A program made the position numbers and the translations under genes. 64,000 bases of DNA, from positions 77,543 to 141,542 of the forward strand of contig JAGYNZ010000002.1 of assembly GCA_018399745.1 (NCBI GenBank), given 5' to 3'. How positions within the stretch are numbered: the stretch's first letter is position 1; each line of letters starts with the position of its first letter. Positions 8,835 to 17,741 of this stretch are shown piece by piece. The notes below the pieces were generated by a model. It saw nothing but the letters and a program-made list of their open reading frames with translations, was not told the DNA's origin and did no database searches. Source of the DNA: Deltaproteobacteria bacterium. Its GTDB lineage: Bacteria; Desulfobacterota; Dissulfuribacteria; Dissulfuribacterales; UBA3076.

Positions 8835-11582
8835 TCAGGCGCTTTTTATCTCATCAATCCTGTCTTTGAGTTCTTGTAAAAGATCTTCTTCTTTAAGCCT
8901 GCCTTTATTTAATATACCACGTAACCTGCCGTTCAGAGCGTCTTTCTCGTTTTTACTCAAGTCCTTTTTAGTAATAAGAATAAGAGGAATATTTTTAGCA
9001 CTTTCTTCTGTTTTTATATGCTCGATTACATCAAAACCATTCACCTTGGGCATTGTCAGGTTCAATATAATCAGATGAGGCATGAAATTCTTTACCTGCT
9101 CGATCGCATCCTGGCTGTTATAAGCTATCTTTACCTGACACCCAACTTCTTGCAAGGTATGTTCGATCAGCGATACCGTATCTTTTTCACTATCTACGAC
9201 AAGTATCCGCTGTATTTTGCCTGATTTTTCCAAGTCTTTTATCTTTTTGAGTAAAAAATTCTTATCTAAAGGCTTTACCATATATTCCGCAGCACCTAAA
9301 CTGAATCCCAGCTTTTTATTATCTACAATTGAAAGGACGATTACCGGAATATCTCGAGTCTCAGGCGCACTCTTTAGCTCCCGCAACACCTGCCACCCAT
9401 CCTTATGCGGCATCATGATATCCAGAGTAATGGCTACCGGTTTTATCTCTATGGCCTTTTCAACCGCCTTTTCCCCGCTGAGAAGACCTACTATTTCATA
9501 TTCATCTTTTAAAGACTTCCTGATGATATCAATAGCGTCTGGATTGTCATCTATTGCCAGAATAAGCTTTTGGGAGGTACCCTCTGGAGACAATGAATCT
9601 GCCCCAGAGATTCCGGAATCCTCTGCCCCAAGCACCAGTTCCTGTATGACCCTACAATCTATACAACAAGCAAGTTTCTCCGGATAAGAACCGATTTTCT
9701 GCCTTGCGCACTGTGTCCCGGTAATGAGCCAGCAACGCCTTTCTTCACTGTCATAGGCAGGGCAATTTTTTTGTCCACAATGGATGTATTCGTGACACCT
9801 TAAGGGCTTGCCGGCATAGTGGGGTTCCTTTAAAAAGGTCTCGACCGGTACACCGAAGTGCTCAGCCAGTTCATTAGCCACTCGCAAGTCTATAATCGGC
9901 TCAGTTCCAGTTTCCAGCACCTCTTTTCTGAGAGGAATGGTGAAATAGAATCGACTTCCCTCGCCGTACTTACTTGTAGCCCAGATTATGCTGTTGTGCA
10001 TTTCAATCAGTCCCCTTGCAATACTGAGTCCTAGTCCGGTCCCTTCATATTGTCGAACAGTAGAAAGATCAGCCTGCACGAACTTGTCAAAGATCTTGTC
10101 GAGATCCTCTTTCTTTATCCCGATACCGGAATCCTCTACACAGACCTCTGCAAATATGGGGGATCCACCAAGTTGATGAATACCACGCTTGGATGTCCTG
10201 GCATGGATTTTTATGCTCCCCTCATCGGTAAACTTGATTGCATTAGACAGGAGGTTCATTAAAACATGTTTTATCTTACTCTTGTCGCCATAGACTAAAG
10301 GCAGATTTTCATCTATATCAAAGTCTAAAGAAAGGCCTTTTTGGGCTATTGTTGCCTCAAACATAGGCACTACTGAATCAATGAGTCCTTTTAGGTTGAA
10401 CTGTTCTGCTTCTATCTCGATTTTTCCTGCTTCTATCTTGGAGAGATCGAGAAGATCATTTAACAATTGTAAAAGGTGCCTTGCATTATTGGAAATTCTG
10501 CTTAAGCTCTTTTCCTGTTCCTCGTTGATTGGTCCATCAACTCCGTCCAGCAATAAATCTGAATATCCGATAATAGAATTCATCGGTGTCCTGAGCTCAT
10601 GAGACATATTTGCCAAGAATGTAGATTTTAGCTCGTCAAGTTCTCTAAGTTGGTCGTTTGCCTGTTCCAATAGCTTTATAAGTCTGGTCCTCTCGTTTAA
10701 TAATTCAGTTTTTCTGGCGACTTCACTTTCAAGTCTTTTGTTGAATTGAGAAGCCCTTTGAACCATATAGTTAAATGAGTTGCCAAGTACCCCTATTTCA
10801 TCTTCTGAAACTACTTTTACCGAAACGGATGTGTCACCTTCGGCAAATCTCCTTGCCTTAACAGCCAGATCTTTCACAGGTTGCGTGATGAATCTGGTCA
10901 TCATAGCATAAATTATTGTTATAATTAAAGATATTCCAATAAAACTTATCAGTATACTCCTGTTTCTGGCAGTAGCGACCATCGAATAAGCACGCTCCAC
11001 ATCCGCTCCTACCAGCATGCCACCCAGAACTTTTCTGGAGGAGCCATGACAGTGATAGCAGTCTTGATGATTCAAAATAGGCTGTATGGTAACAAGGATC
11101 TTTCTACCTCTAAGTTCTACATCAAATGATTTCTCCGGTGGTGCTCCTGAGCTCAATGCCTTTCTTAAGGCCCTCAGTAGCTCCTCATCAGAGATAGAAT
11201 CGGCAACATATGTCTCTTCCGTTTCCTTATGTGTGGACCACGTGATCTCTTGCTCAAAATCGCATACCCACGCCTCTATATCTTCCATCTTTGCCCCGAC
11301 GTTTGACAAGACCTTCATTACAGCCTCACTATTTCCTATATGCATTGGATATTTTATGCCGGAAAAGATCGACTCGGCCACCTCTACATTAAAAGTTGCA
11401 GCCATCTCTATTCTGTCTTTTGTCCCAAAGTATACTCTAAAAATAATTTCAGCCGCTAGAAACAGGACTAGGCTGATTATTACAGTACCCATTATCTTGT
11501 TTGCAAAACTCTTTCTTATAAAATCAAACATCCTGTCCTCAGCAATGCCGTACCTATCAGAATCGCTAATGCGCTCCTCCAT
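8835..11582 (-). CDS. membrane hybrid histidine kinase: DUF3365-like sensor with CxxCH motif, HAMP, HisKA-HATPase, Cys-rich two-CW-like segment, two receiver domains
   Basis: QDCYHCHGSSRKVLGGMLVG; HAMP FAEGDTSVSVKVVSEDEIGVLGNSFN; NMSHELRTPMNSIIGYSDLL; CHEYIHCGQKNCPAYDSEERRCWLITGTQC...CCIDC; REC segments with TLDIMMPHKDG and ILNLTMPKVNG. Confidence 0.92.
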   Translation of the reverse strand: MEERISDSDRYGIAEDRMFDFIRKSFANKIMGTVIISLVLFLAAEIIFRVYFGTKDRIEMAATFNVEVAESIFSGIKYPMHIGNSEAVMKVLSNVGAKMEDIEAWVCDFEQEITWSTHKETEETYVADSISDEELLRALRKALSSGAPPEKSFDVELRGRKILVTIQPILNHQDCYHCHGSSRKVLGGMLVGADVERAYSMVATARNRSILISFIGISLIITIIYAMMTRFITQPVKDLAVKARRFAEGDTSVSVKVVSEDEIGVLGNSFNYMVQRASQFNKRLESEVARKTELLNERTRLIKLLEQANDQLRELDELKSTFLANMSHELRTPMNSIIGYSDLLLDGVDGPINEEQEKSLSRISNNARHLLQLLNDLLDLSKIEAGKIEIEAEQFNLKGLIDSVVPMFEATIAQKGLSLDFDIDENLPLVYGDKSKIKHVLMNLLSNAIKFTDEGSIKIHARTSKRGIHQLGGSPIFAEVCVEDSGIGIKKEDLDKIFDKFVQADLSTVRQYEGTGLGLSIARGLIEMHNSIIWATSKYGEGSRFYFTIPLRKEVLETGTEPIIDLRVANELAEHFGVPVETFLKEPHYAGKPLRCHEYIHCGQKNCPAYDSEERRCWLITGTQCARQKIGSYPEKLACCIDCRVIQELVLGAEDSGISGADSLSPEGTSQKLILAIDDNPDAIDIIRKSLKDEYEIVGLLSGEKAVEKAIEIKPVAITLDIMMPHKDGWQVLRELKSAPETRDIPVIVLSIVDNKKLGFSLGAAEYMVKPLDKNFLLKKIKDLEKSGKIQRILVVDSEKDTVSLIEHTLQEVGCQVKIAYNSQDAIEQVKNFMPHLIILNLTMPKVNGFDVIEHIKTEESAKNIPLILITKKDLSKNEKDALNGRLRGILNKGRLKEEDLLQELKDRIDEIKSA

Positions 11583-12042
11583 GAATCAAGGGCTTATATC
11601 TGAAGGCCTTGACCCTTTCTGATGTATGACAGACCTCACAGTCTTTCATGGTCAGCTCTTTTTTGATATACAGAGGGCTCTTTTTCTTTACATGGAATTC
11701 ACCCGGGCCATGGCATACTTCACAGCCGGCATTCTTCAAGTGGGGCGTCTCCTCAAGACTGACAAAGCCACCCGGTTTGCCATATCCCGTTGTATGGCAG
11801 AAATAGCACTTATGGATTTCTTCCTCGGTGAGACCCTTTTTCACTCTTTGTATGCTCTTGAATGAAGTACTCTTTTTTGCATATGTGCTGAAACTTGAAT
11901 ATTCTTTTGGATGGCAATTCTTACAAGCCTCTGAGCCAAGGTATTTTGGGGTTTTGGTATTATTTTCAACTCTGGCTTTGTCAGGAATAAAAAATATGAG
12001 GATTATTAATATTACTATGACAATGGCAAAAAAGTCTCTCAT
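11566..12042 (-). CDS. exported multihaem cytochrome c (4 CxxCH, cytochrome c554-like)
   Basis: CKNCH, CYFCH, CEVCH, CEVCH; N-terminal hydrophobic segment. Confidence 0.88.
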   Translation of the reverse strand: MRDFFAIVIVILIILIFFIPDKARVENNTKTPKYLGSEACKNCHPKEYSSFSTYAKKSTSFKSIQRVKKGLTEEEIHKCYFCHTTGYGKPGGFVSLEETPHLKNAGCEVCHGPGEFHVKKKSPLYIKKELTMKDCEVCHTSERVKAFRYKPLIHGGAH

Positions 12043-12446
12043 TGCGCTCCAGCCTTAATGATTTTTTAATCTAAGAACGCCTCATGCAAAATCGCTGATA
12101 GCCACTGTATTTTTCACAAAAACCATGGCAATATTGTCCAACGGCTATTATGTATATATAATACTGTTACTTTTTGTAGTAGCAACGCCATTTAGCCTTG
12201 TCAAGCATGGGAATATGCTCTGGGCATAAGACAAACTTGGTTGAGACCGTGTTGAATTTAACTTAGGGTTTAATCCCCCGTCCTATAAAAAACAAAAAAG
12301 ATTTGCCTGGGTAGTCAGACTGATATTGCCAATTTCTTTCAAGCAGGTTACAAAGTAATTTTAAAATAATACTATTATAATTTAATATGCACGTATTATA
12401 AAATTAATTTTAAAACAAACATCAAAACAAGAAGGAGGGGCATACC

Positions 12447-12536
12447 ATTAAGAGAACATAAAAAATAATTCTTGCATTGGTTTTTCTTTTAACCACCGCT
12501 TTTGGGGTTTCAGTTACTCTATACAATATTACATAA
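12447..12536 (+). pseudogene. Decayed signal-peptide-like ORF start (RBS present, ATG to ATT, in-frame stop)
   Basis: gaaggaggggcatacc ATT AAG AGA ACA TAA AAA ATA ATT CTT... = IKRT*KIILALVFLLTTAFGVSVTLYNIT*; looks like MKRTKKIILALVFLLTTAFG with lost start and a nonsense codon. Confidence 0.4.
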
Positions 12537-12841
12537 TGATAGAAGCGGTGTTTATATTCTGGAGTTTTGTTTGTATTTGTGCCCTTATCGCGGGTGCATA
12601 GCTATTTCATCAAGTCTTGTGCGAAATTTTTGTTTCAGCAAAGGACGTGGGAGTATGCTCGCACATGAATCTCTGGTATTGCATTTTAAGAAAATTTTTA
12701 GCCGTTATTACGATGATTGAAGCAACAAAACAATCTTGATAATTCACACAAACAAGGCACGAGATTGCTGTGATAACGCTTTCAATGACAACTTTTTATT
12801 AAAATGCTATACGAGGTTCTATAGTGAGAAAGAGAGGTAGG

Positions 12842-14014
12842 ATGGTGCTCAAAGCAAAGTTTCTCATAATATGTATTTTCGGTTTCACGATATTGCTGGC
12901 TGGTGGCGGCATCAACTCGTCGAGTGCCATGGAAACCGATGAATGTCTGGAATGCCATGGCGATTCGTCTTTTTTCGATGAAGACAGTCCTCTATATGTG
13001 GACGGTATTCAATTCGCCAGTACGGCACACGCAGAAGATGGTTGCGGATCCTGCCATTACGTGACTGATGATCATCCGGATGATGGGGTTCAGCCCGAAA
13101 AAGAAAGCTGTGACATGTGCCATGAAGATACTGTTGATGAGTTATCAAGGGGCCTTCATGCTGGAAATGCGGAATGTATAGACTGCCACGATCCCCATGC
13201 AGTTAAAGGGCTCAAGTCTCCTGGTGAAAGTTGTGGCATGTGTCATGACGAGGCCGTTGAAGAGTATTTAAGCAGTCCCCATTCAGAAAACGCTGTTTGC
13301 TCTGATTGTCACAGTCCCCATACAGTGATAGGCCATTTTGAGATCTCGGGTTTTGAAAAAAATAAACAGTGTATTGCCTGCCACGAAGATGCCGGCCATT
13401 CTGAATGGCTTCTCAGGAACAAGCTCCATATGCAGGCAACTACGTGTATAAGTTGCCATACCGATTCAAAAGGCATTGTTATCACCATGTATATTGAGAA
13501 AAGAGAGGATGTCGAACCAGATAAAAAAGGTGAAATTGCTCTGGCAACTTATCGAGATCTTACGCAATTAGTCGGAGACAGGGGGGTTCAATCTCTCATA
13601 GATACCAATGGCGATGGCTTTATCGCAACAGCAGAACTGAAAGAGTTTAATGGGAATTCAGAATATAAGAGCGTAGGGCTCTGGGGGGTGCTGTCAACAG
13701 AGACATCAAGTCACGTTTATGGAGTATTTGAAGACCGGAGGGATTGTTCCTTCTGTCACGCTGCCGGACCAAAAGCCATGCAGACTTGTTATGTGGCTTT
13801 TCCAAATCAAGATGGTACATTCAGCAAGGTTGCTGTTGAAGAAGGGGCAGTGCTTGACCCTCTGTTTGCTACCCCTGACTTCTACATGGTAGGCTCCACC
13901 AGAAACAACATCCTCAGTATTTTGGGCCTGCTAATTATAGCCGGCGGCCTGGGTGCAGCCACCCTTCACGGCACTTTCAGAATTCTTACCCGAAAAAACA
14001 GGAGGAAACATTGA
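12842..14014 (+). CDS. membrane-anchored multihaem cytochrome c (9 CxxCH) with EF-hand loop and C-terminal TM helix
   Basis: CLECH, CGSCH, CDMCH, CIDCH, CGMCH, CSDCH, CIACH, CISCH, CSFCH; DTNGDGFIATAE; C-terminal ILSILGLLIIAGGLGAATLHG. Confidence 0.92.
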   Translation: MVLKAKFLIICIFGFTILLAGGGINSSSAMETDECLECHGDSSFFDEDSPLYVDGIQFASTAHAEDGCGSCHYVTDDHPDDGVQPEKESCDMCHEDTVDELSRGLHAGNAECIDCHDPHAVKGLKSPGESCGMCHDEAVEEYLSSPHSENAVCSDCHSPHTVIGHFEISGFEKNKQCIACHEDAGHSEWLLRNKLHMQATTCISCHTDSKGIVITMYIEKREDVEPDKKGEIALATYRDLTQLVGDRGVQSLIDTNGDGFIATAELKEFNGNSEYKSVGLWGVLSTETSSHVYGVFEDRRDCSFCHAAGPKAMQTCYVAFPNQDGTFSKVAVEEGAVLDPLFATPDFYMVGSTRNNILSILGLLIIAGGLGAATLHGTFRILTRKNRRKH

Positions 14015-14016
14015 TC

Positions 14017-14649
14017 ATGGAAAAGCCAAAAATGATCTATCTCAACCCTCTTACAGTGAGGATATGGCATTGGATTCACGCCATTGGAATAATAATTCTA
14101 TGCATTACAGGGGCTCAGATCAGGTTTCCTGAGTATATTAATCTCTTTGGCAGCTATAGAGCAGCGGTAATAATTCATGATTTTACCGGGATCTTCGTGT
14201 GCATCGACTGGTTGCTATGGTTTTCATATTACGTATTTATTGATAAGAGCCTTATAAAGCTCTATCTGCCCACCCTTAACGACCTGAAGACTGGTATCGT
14301 AAGACAGATGCTGTTTTATGGCTTCAACTACTTCAAGGGTGGACCGAACCCTCACCACGCCACGCCTGATAACAAGTTCAACCCTATGCAGAAAGGGGCA
14401 TATCTGATGATCATGATGCTTCTTGTACCTATCGTCCTGGTGTCCGGCCTGCTGCTTCTGCTGATTACACATCAGTGGATGGTGGCATTAGGGGGAGTAA
14501 AAATAGTTATCGGGATACATTTTCTGGTAGCCTGTTGTTTTGCTGCCTTTCTTTTTGTCCACATGTATCTGGCTACTCTGGGTCATACCTTCTGGGCCCA
14601 TATCATAACCATGATAACTGGCTGGGAGGAAGAGGTAGAAGAGCATTAA
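14017..14649 (+). CDS. cytochrome b561/formate-dehydrogenase-gamma-like membrane subunit
   Basis: MIYLNPLTVRIWHWIHAIGIIILCITGAQIRF, FNPMQKGAYLMIMMLLVPIVLVSGLLLL, FLFVHMYLATLGHTFWAHIITMITGWEEE; multiple TM and His residues; adjacent to the multihaem cytochrome. Confidence 0.88.
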   Translation: MEKPKMIYLNPLTVRIWHWIHAIGIIILCITGAQIRFPEYINLFGSYRAAVIIHDFTGIFVCIDWLLWFSYYVFIDKSLIKLYLPTLNDLKTGIVRQMLFYGFNYFKGGPNPHHATPDNKFNPMQKGAYLMIMMLLVPIVLVSGLLLLLITHQWMVALGGVKIVIGIHFLVACCFAAFLFVHMYLATLGHTFWAHIITMITGWEEEVEEH

Positions 14650-14660
14650 TCAATATCGAC

Positions 14661-14699
14661 AATAGATTGAGACGATTTTCAAAATCGTCTCAATCTATT
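14661..14699. terminator. Perfect 19-bp palindrome with 1-nt centre between convergent genes, probable bidirectional terminator
   Basis: aatagattgagacgatttt-c-aaaatcgtctcaatctatt; lies between stops at 14649 (+) and 14734 (-). Confidence 0.7.
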
Positions 14700-14733
14700 A
14701 TTTGGAAGGCCTGCTTTCTAAATTTGTCTTTGT

Positions 14734-15168
14734 TTACTTATCTTTTAAAACTTCCTTGATTAGTTCAATCAACTCGACGGGATCAATTGGTTTTTCAATA
14801 TAGCCATCTGGAATAGTATATTTTGCCAATCCCGTGCTCTCAGCGAATTTCTTTTCATCCCGAAGCGGTTGTTTAAACATAAAGTTTCTAAAATCGACCC
14901 CCGTCACCTCAGACACCCCGGTTTCAACGATCACGGGAGTATTGCTCATGTCTGGATCCTTTCTCAATTCCTGAAACATGGCAATGCCGCTTTTTCTGGG
15001 CATCATAAGATCGAGCAAGACTAGATCAGGCCTCTCCTTGCGCAAAAGTTCCAGCCCCTCAACACCATCACTGGCACTTATGCTTAAATAACCGTTGTCT
15101 TCAAGGACCGCGCTGATAAAGGTAATAATATCAGGTTCATCGTCTACGATAAGTATCTTTTTAGCCAT
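14734..15168 (-). CDS. single-domain response regulator
   Basis: MAKKILIVDDEPDIITFISAVLED...DLVLLDLMMPRKSG...GYIEKPIDPVELI; start trimmed from 15225 to the internal Met. Confidence 0.92.
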   Translation of the reverse strand: MAKKILIVDDEPDIITFISAVLEDNGYLSISASDGVEGLELLRKERPDLVLLDLMMPRKSGIAMFQELRKDPDMSNTPVIVETGVSEVTGVDFRNFMFKQPLRDEKKFAESTGLAKYTIPDGYIEKPIDPVELIELIKEVLKDK

Positions 15169-15523
15169 TTTCTTCCTTGCTCCTATAATTACTGAGAAAG
15201 CACTTAAAAAAGCCTGTTTCTTCAACTAATCCAATACATAGCACAGAATATTCCGGTTTGAAAGACAAAATGCCGATAACCTTCTGCCTCCATGTCTTTT
15301 TTGCGCTTCAAAAGACTTCATCTTGAGGCATCGTGGAGCAGTAAGATTGTTCCGATCCTGCTTGATTCGATGAGCGGGTTTTTATATAATTATATCGGTA
15401 AAGTTCGCAAAACTGACGCATTGTGCGATTCAGTTAAACTCTGTTTTATCCATTATACTACGTAATGGGATAAAATTATATTTTTCCCGATTTTTGATGT
15501 GGAATCCTTAAAGGAGGTTGCCG

Positions 15524-15964
15524 ATGAAAATAGAAAAACTATCTATCACCATGGCCACAGGGCTTTTGGGTTTCTGTCTCTTTGTTTTTCCTGTATCTCA
15601 TCTTCAGGCTGAAAAAGAAAAGGCCTTCTACGTTGGAATGGATAAGTGCAGTGAATGTCATTCAGAACACGTGGAAAGCTATCGCTCTTGGAAATACTCA
15701 AAAAATTTTAGGGTCTTACAGATGAGAAAAAAAGATCATGATCCCGACTGTCTGCCCTGCCATACGACAGGCTTTGGGGAAATAGGAGGATTTGTCAGTG
15801 TGGAAAAAACCCCGCATATGGTCAATAAACAGTGTGAAAGTTGTCATGGTCCGGCCAGCTTACATCTTAAGGCCCCGACTAGACTGGAACATCAAAAGAC
15901 ATTGAGCATTCCAAAGAATATCTGTACAAGCTGTCATAGCGGGCACAAGCATCCGGGCTACTGA
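15524..15964 (+). CDS. exported tetrahaem cytochrome c (c554-like)
   Basis: aaaggagg RBS then ATG; signal peptide; CSECH, CLPCH, CESCH, CTSCH; similar layout to 11566-12042. Confidence 0.9.
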   Translation: MKIEKLSITMATGLLGFCLFVFPVSHLQAEKEKAFYVGMDKCSECHSEHVESYRSWKYSKNFRVLQMRKKDHDPDCLPCHTTGFGEIGGFVSVEKTPHMVNKQCESCHGPASLHLKAPTRLEHQKTLSIPKNICTSCHSGHKHPGY

Positions 15965-16014
15965 GCCGTTGAATTACCTGCCATCATCAGCATGATACTA
16001 TATAACAAGTTGAA

Positions 16015-17718
16015 ATGATACCTCTTTTAGACAAATTATGGATAAAGCTTCACATAACCAGTGTCACAGAAAAGGTGATAATGGGTATGAGTTTAATTTT
16101 AATTACTGTAATAGGTATTCTAACTTACTATGATATGGTGACACGAATAAAGTATCATCTTGAAAGGCAGGAAGAACAGGCGTATCAGATCAGTAACACT
16201 GTAATGAGAAGTGTTGAATACCCCATGCTCGACGGAGAAATGGAGGTCGTGCAGGCCATTCTGGAAAGCTTGTATAAAACAAAGGTCTTGAGTGTTGTAA
16301 ATCTTTGCGATCTAACAGGCACCATCAGATACAGCGGATTACCAGCAAATGTAAAAAAGTTTGACGATTCACAGGCCACTGAAGAGGCAATACGCACCGG
16401 TTCTTTGGTAAAAAACCTGGAAGTAAAGAAAGGAGAAAAGATACTCCTCCATGCCATGCCTATTATGAATGAGAAAGACTGCTATAAATGTCATGGAAGT
16501 GACAATGAAATATTGGGGATTTTAACCGTAGGAACTAGTTGGGATCCGGTAGAGGAACGAGTAACAGAAATGCGTAACAGAGAAGTTGTCTGGGGCCTGG
16601 CTTCTGTTATTATTGTGGGTGTCTTTTTATTTATTTTCTTATCCAAACTCGTTACCAAACCTCTCTCTTTTCTTACACGATTGTCCGATGAAATCAGCCG
16701 CGGGAAAACAAAATTAGATCTTGATTTTGGCCGGGAAGTCAGATGCTGGGAGATAGAAAAATGTACAAAAACTGACTGCCCCGCGTATGGAAATACCTCG
16801 ACTATGTGCTGGTACATGGACGGAACACTCTGTTTTGGTCAGCCGTCAGGGAGCTTTCCGGAAAAGCTGGATGAGTGTCGTGAATGCAAAGTATATAAAT
16901 CTCATGTGGGTGACGAGATGGTCCAGTTGGCAGATTCCTTTAAACATATGGTCTCTAAACTGGATTTTTCTGAAAAAGAGATAGAAAAATTAGAAAAAAG
17001 GACCCAATTGATTCAGGCCAGTAAGATGTCCACCTTGGGTGAGATGGCATCAGGCGTAGCCCACGAGTTAAATCAACCTTTAAGTGTTATTAGAATGGGC
17101 GCCACTGTTCTGTCAAAGATGATCAAAAAGGGCCAAAAGATTGAGAATAAAGAATTAAGAACCGTGATTGAAGAAATTGTTGGTCAGGTGGATAGGGCAT
17201 CGGCGATCATCAATCATATGAGGGATTTTTCAAGGATTGGTGTCGAGATGACAGAGCTGGATGTGAATGAGCCTATCAGAAATATCTTTGGGATATTGGG
17301 ACAACAGTTCAAGGTACGTAATATAGAGATAGATCTGGACCTTGATGATAACCTGCCCAATATAATGGCAGATAGTAATAAATTGGAGCAAGTCCTTTTG
17401 AACCTGGTTGTCAATGCCCGGCAGGCCATTGAGGAAAAAGGTAAAACAGGTGGTAAAGTGACAATAAAGTCATTTTCAGATAAAGGACAGGTCGCTATTT
17501 CAGTGTCTGATACAGGCAAGGGCATCCCCGAACATATACTTGATAAGATATTTGAACCATTTTTTACTACTAAAAAAGTTGGGGTGGGAACGGGATTAGG
17601 CCTGTCCATCAGCTATGGAATTGTCAAGGATTATGATGGAACCATAGATGTACATAGTGAGGTAGGGACTGGAACGACATTCCTGTTGAGATTTCCTCCA
17701 TGTTCAAATGCTAAATAA
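16015..17718 (+). CDS. membrane histidine kinase with DUF3365-like CxxCH sensor, two-CW-like Cys-rich segment, HisKA-HATPase
   Basis: DCYKCHGSDNEILGILTVG; RCWEIEKCTKTDCPAYGNTSTMCWYMDGTLC...CRECK; SGVAHELNQPLSVIRMG; DTGKGIPEHILDKIFEPFFTTKKVGVGTGLGLSI. Confidence 0.93.
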   Translation: MIPLLDKLWIKLHITSVTEKVIMGMSLILITVIGILTYYDMVTRIKYHLERQEEQAYQISNTVMRSVEYPMLDGEMEVVQAILESLYKTKVLSVVNLCDLTGTIRYSGLPANVKKFDDSQATEEAIRTGSLVKNLEVKKGEKILLHAMPIMNEKDCYKCHGSDNEILGILTVGTSWDPVEERVTEMRNREVVWGLASVIIVGVFLFIFLSKLVTKPLSFLTRLSDEISRGKTKLDLDFGREVRCWEIEKCTKTDCPAYGNTSTMCWYMDGTLCFGQPSGSFPEKLDECRECKVYKSHVGDEMVQLADSFKHMVSKLDFSEKEIEKLEKRTQLIQASKMSTLGEMASGVAHELNQPLSVIRMGATVLSKMIKKGQKIENKELRTVIEEIVGQVDRASAIINHMRDFSRIGVEMTELDVNEPIRNIFGILGQQFKVRNIEIDLDLDDNLPNIMADSNKLEQVLLNLVVNARQAIEEKGKTGGKVTIKSFSDKGQVAISVSDTGKGIPEHILDKIFEPFFTTKKVGVGTGLGLSISYGIVKDYDGTIDVHSEVGTGTTFLLRFPPCSNAK

Positions 17719-17741
17719 TGTTCTAACAGTGGGGTAATCGA

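Noticed and set aside
12755-12769. Sigma-54-like sequence ggcacgagattgct upstream of the nonahaem cytochrome
   Set aside because: Spacing between the GG and GC elements is one nucleotide short of the required -24/-12 spacing.
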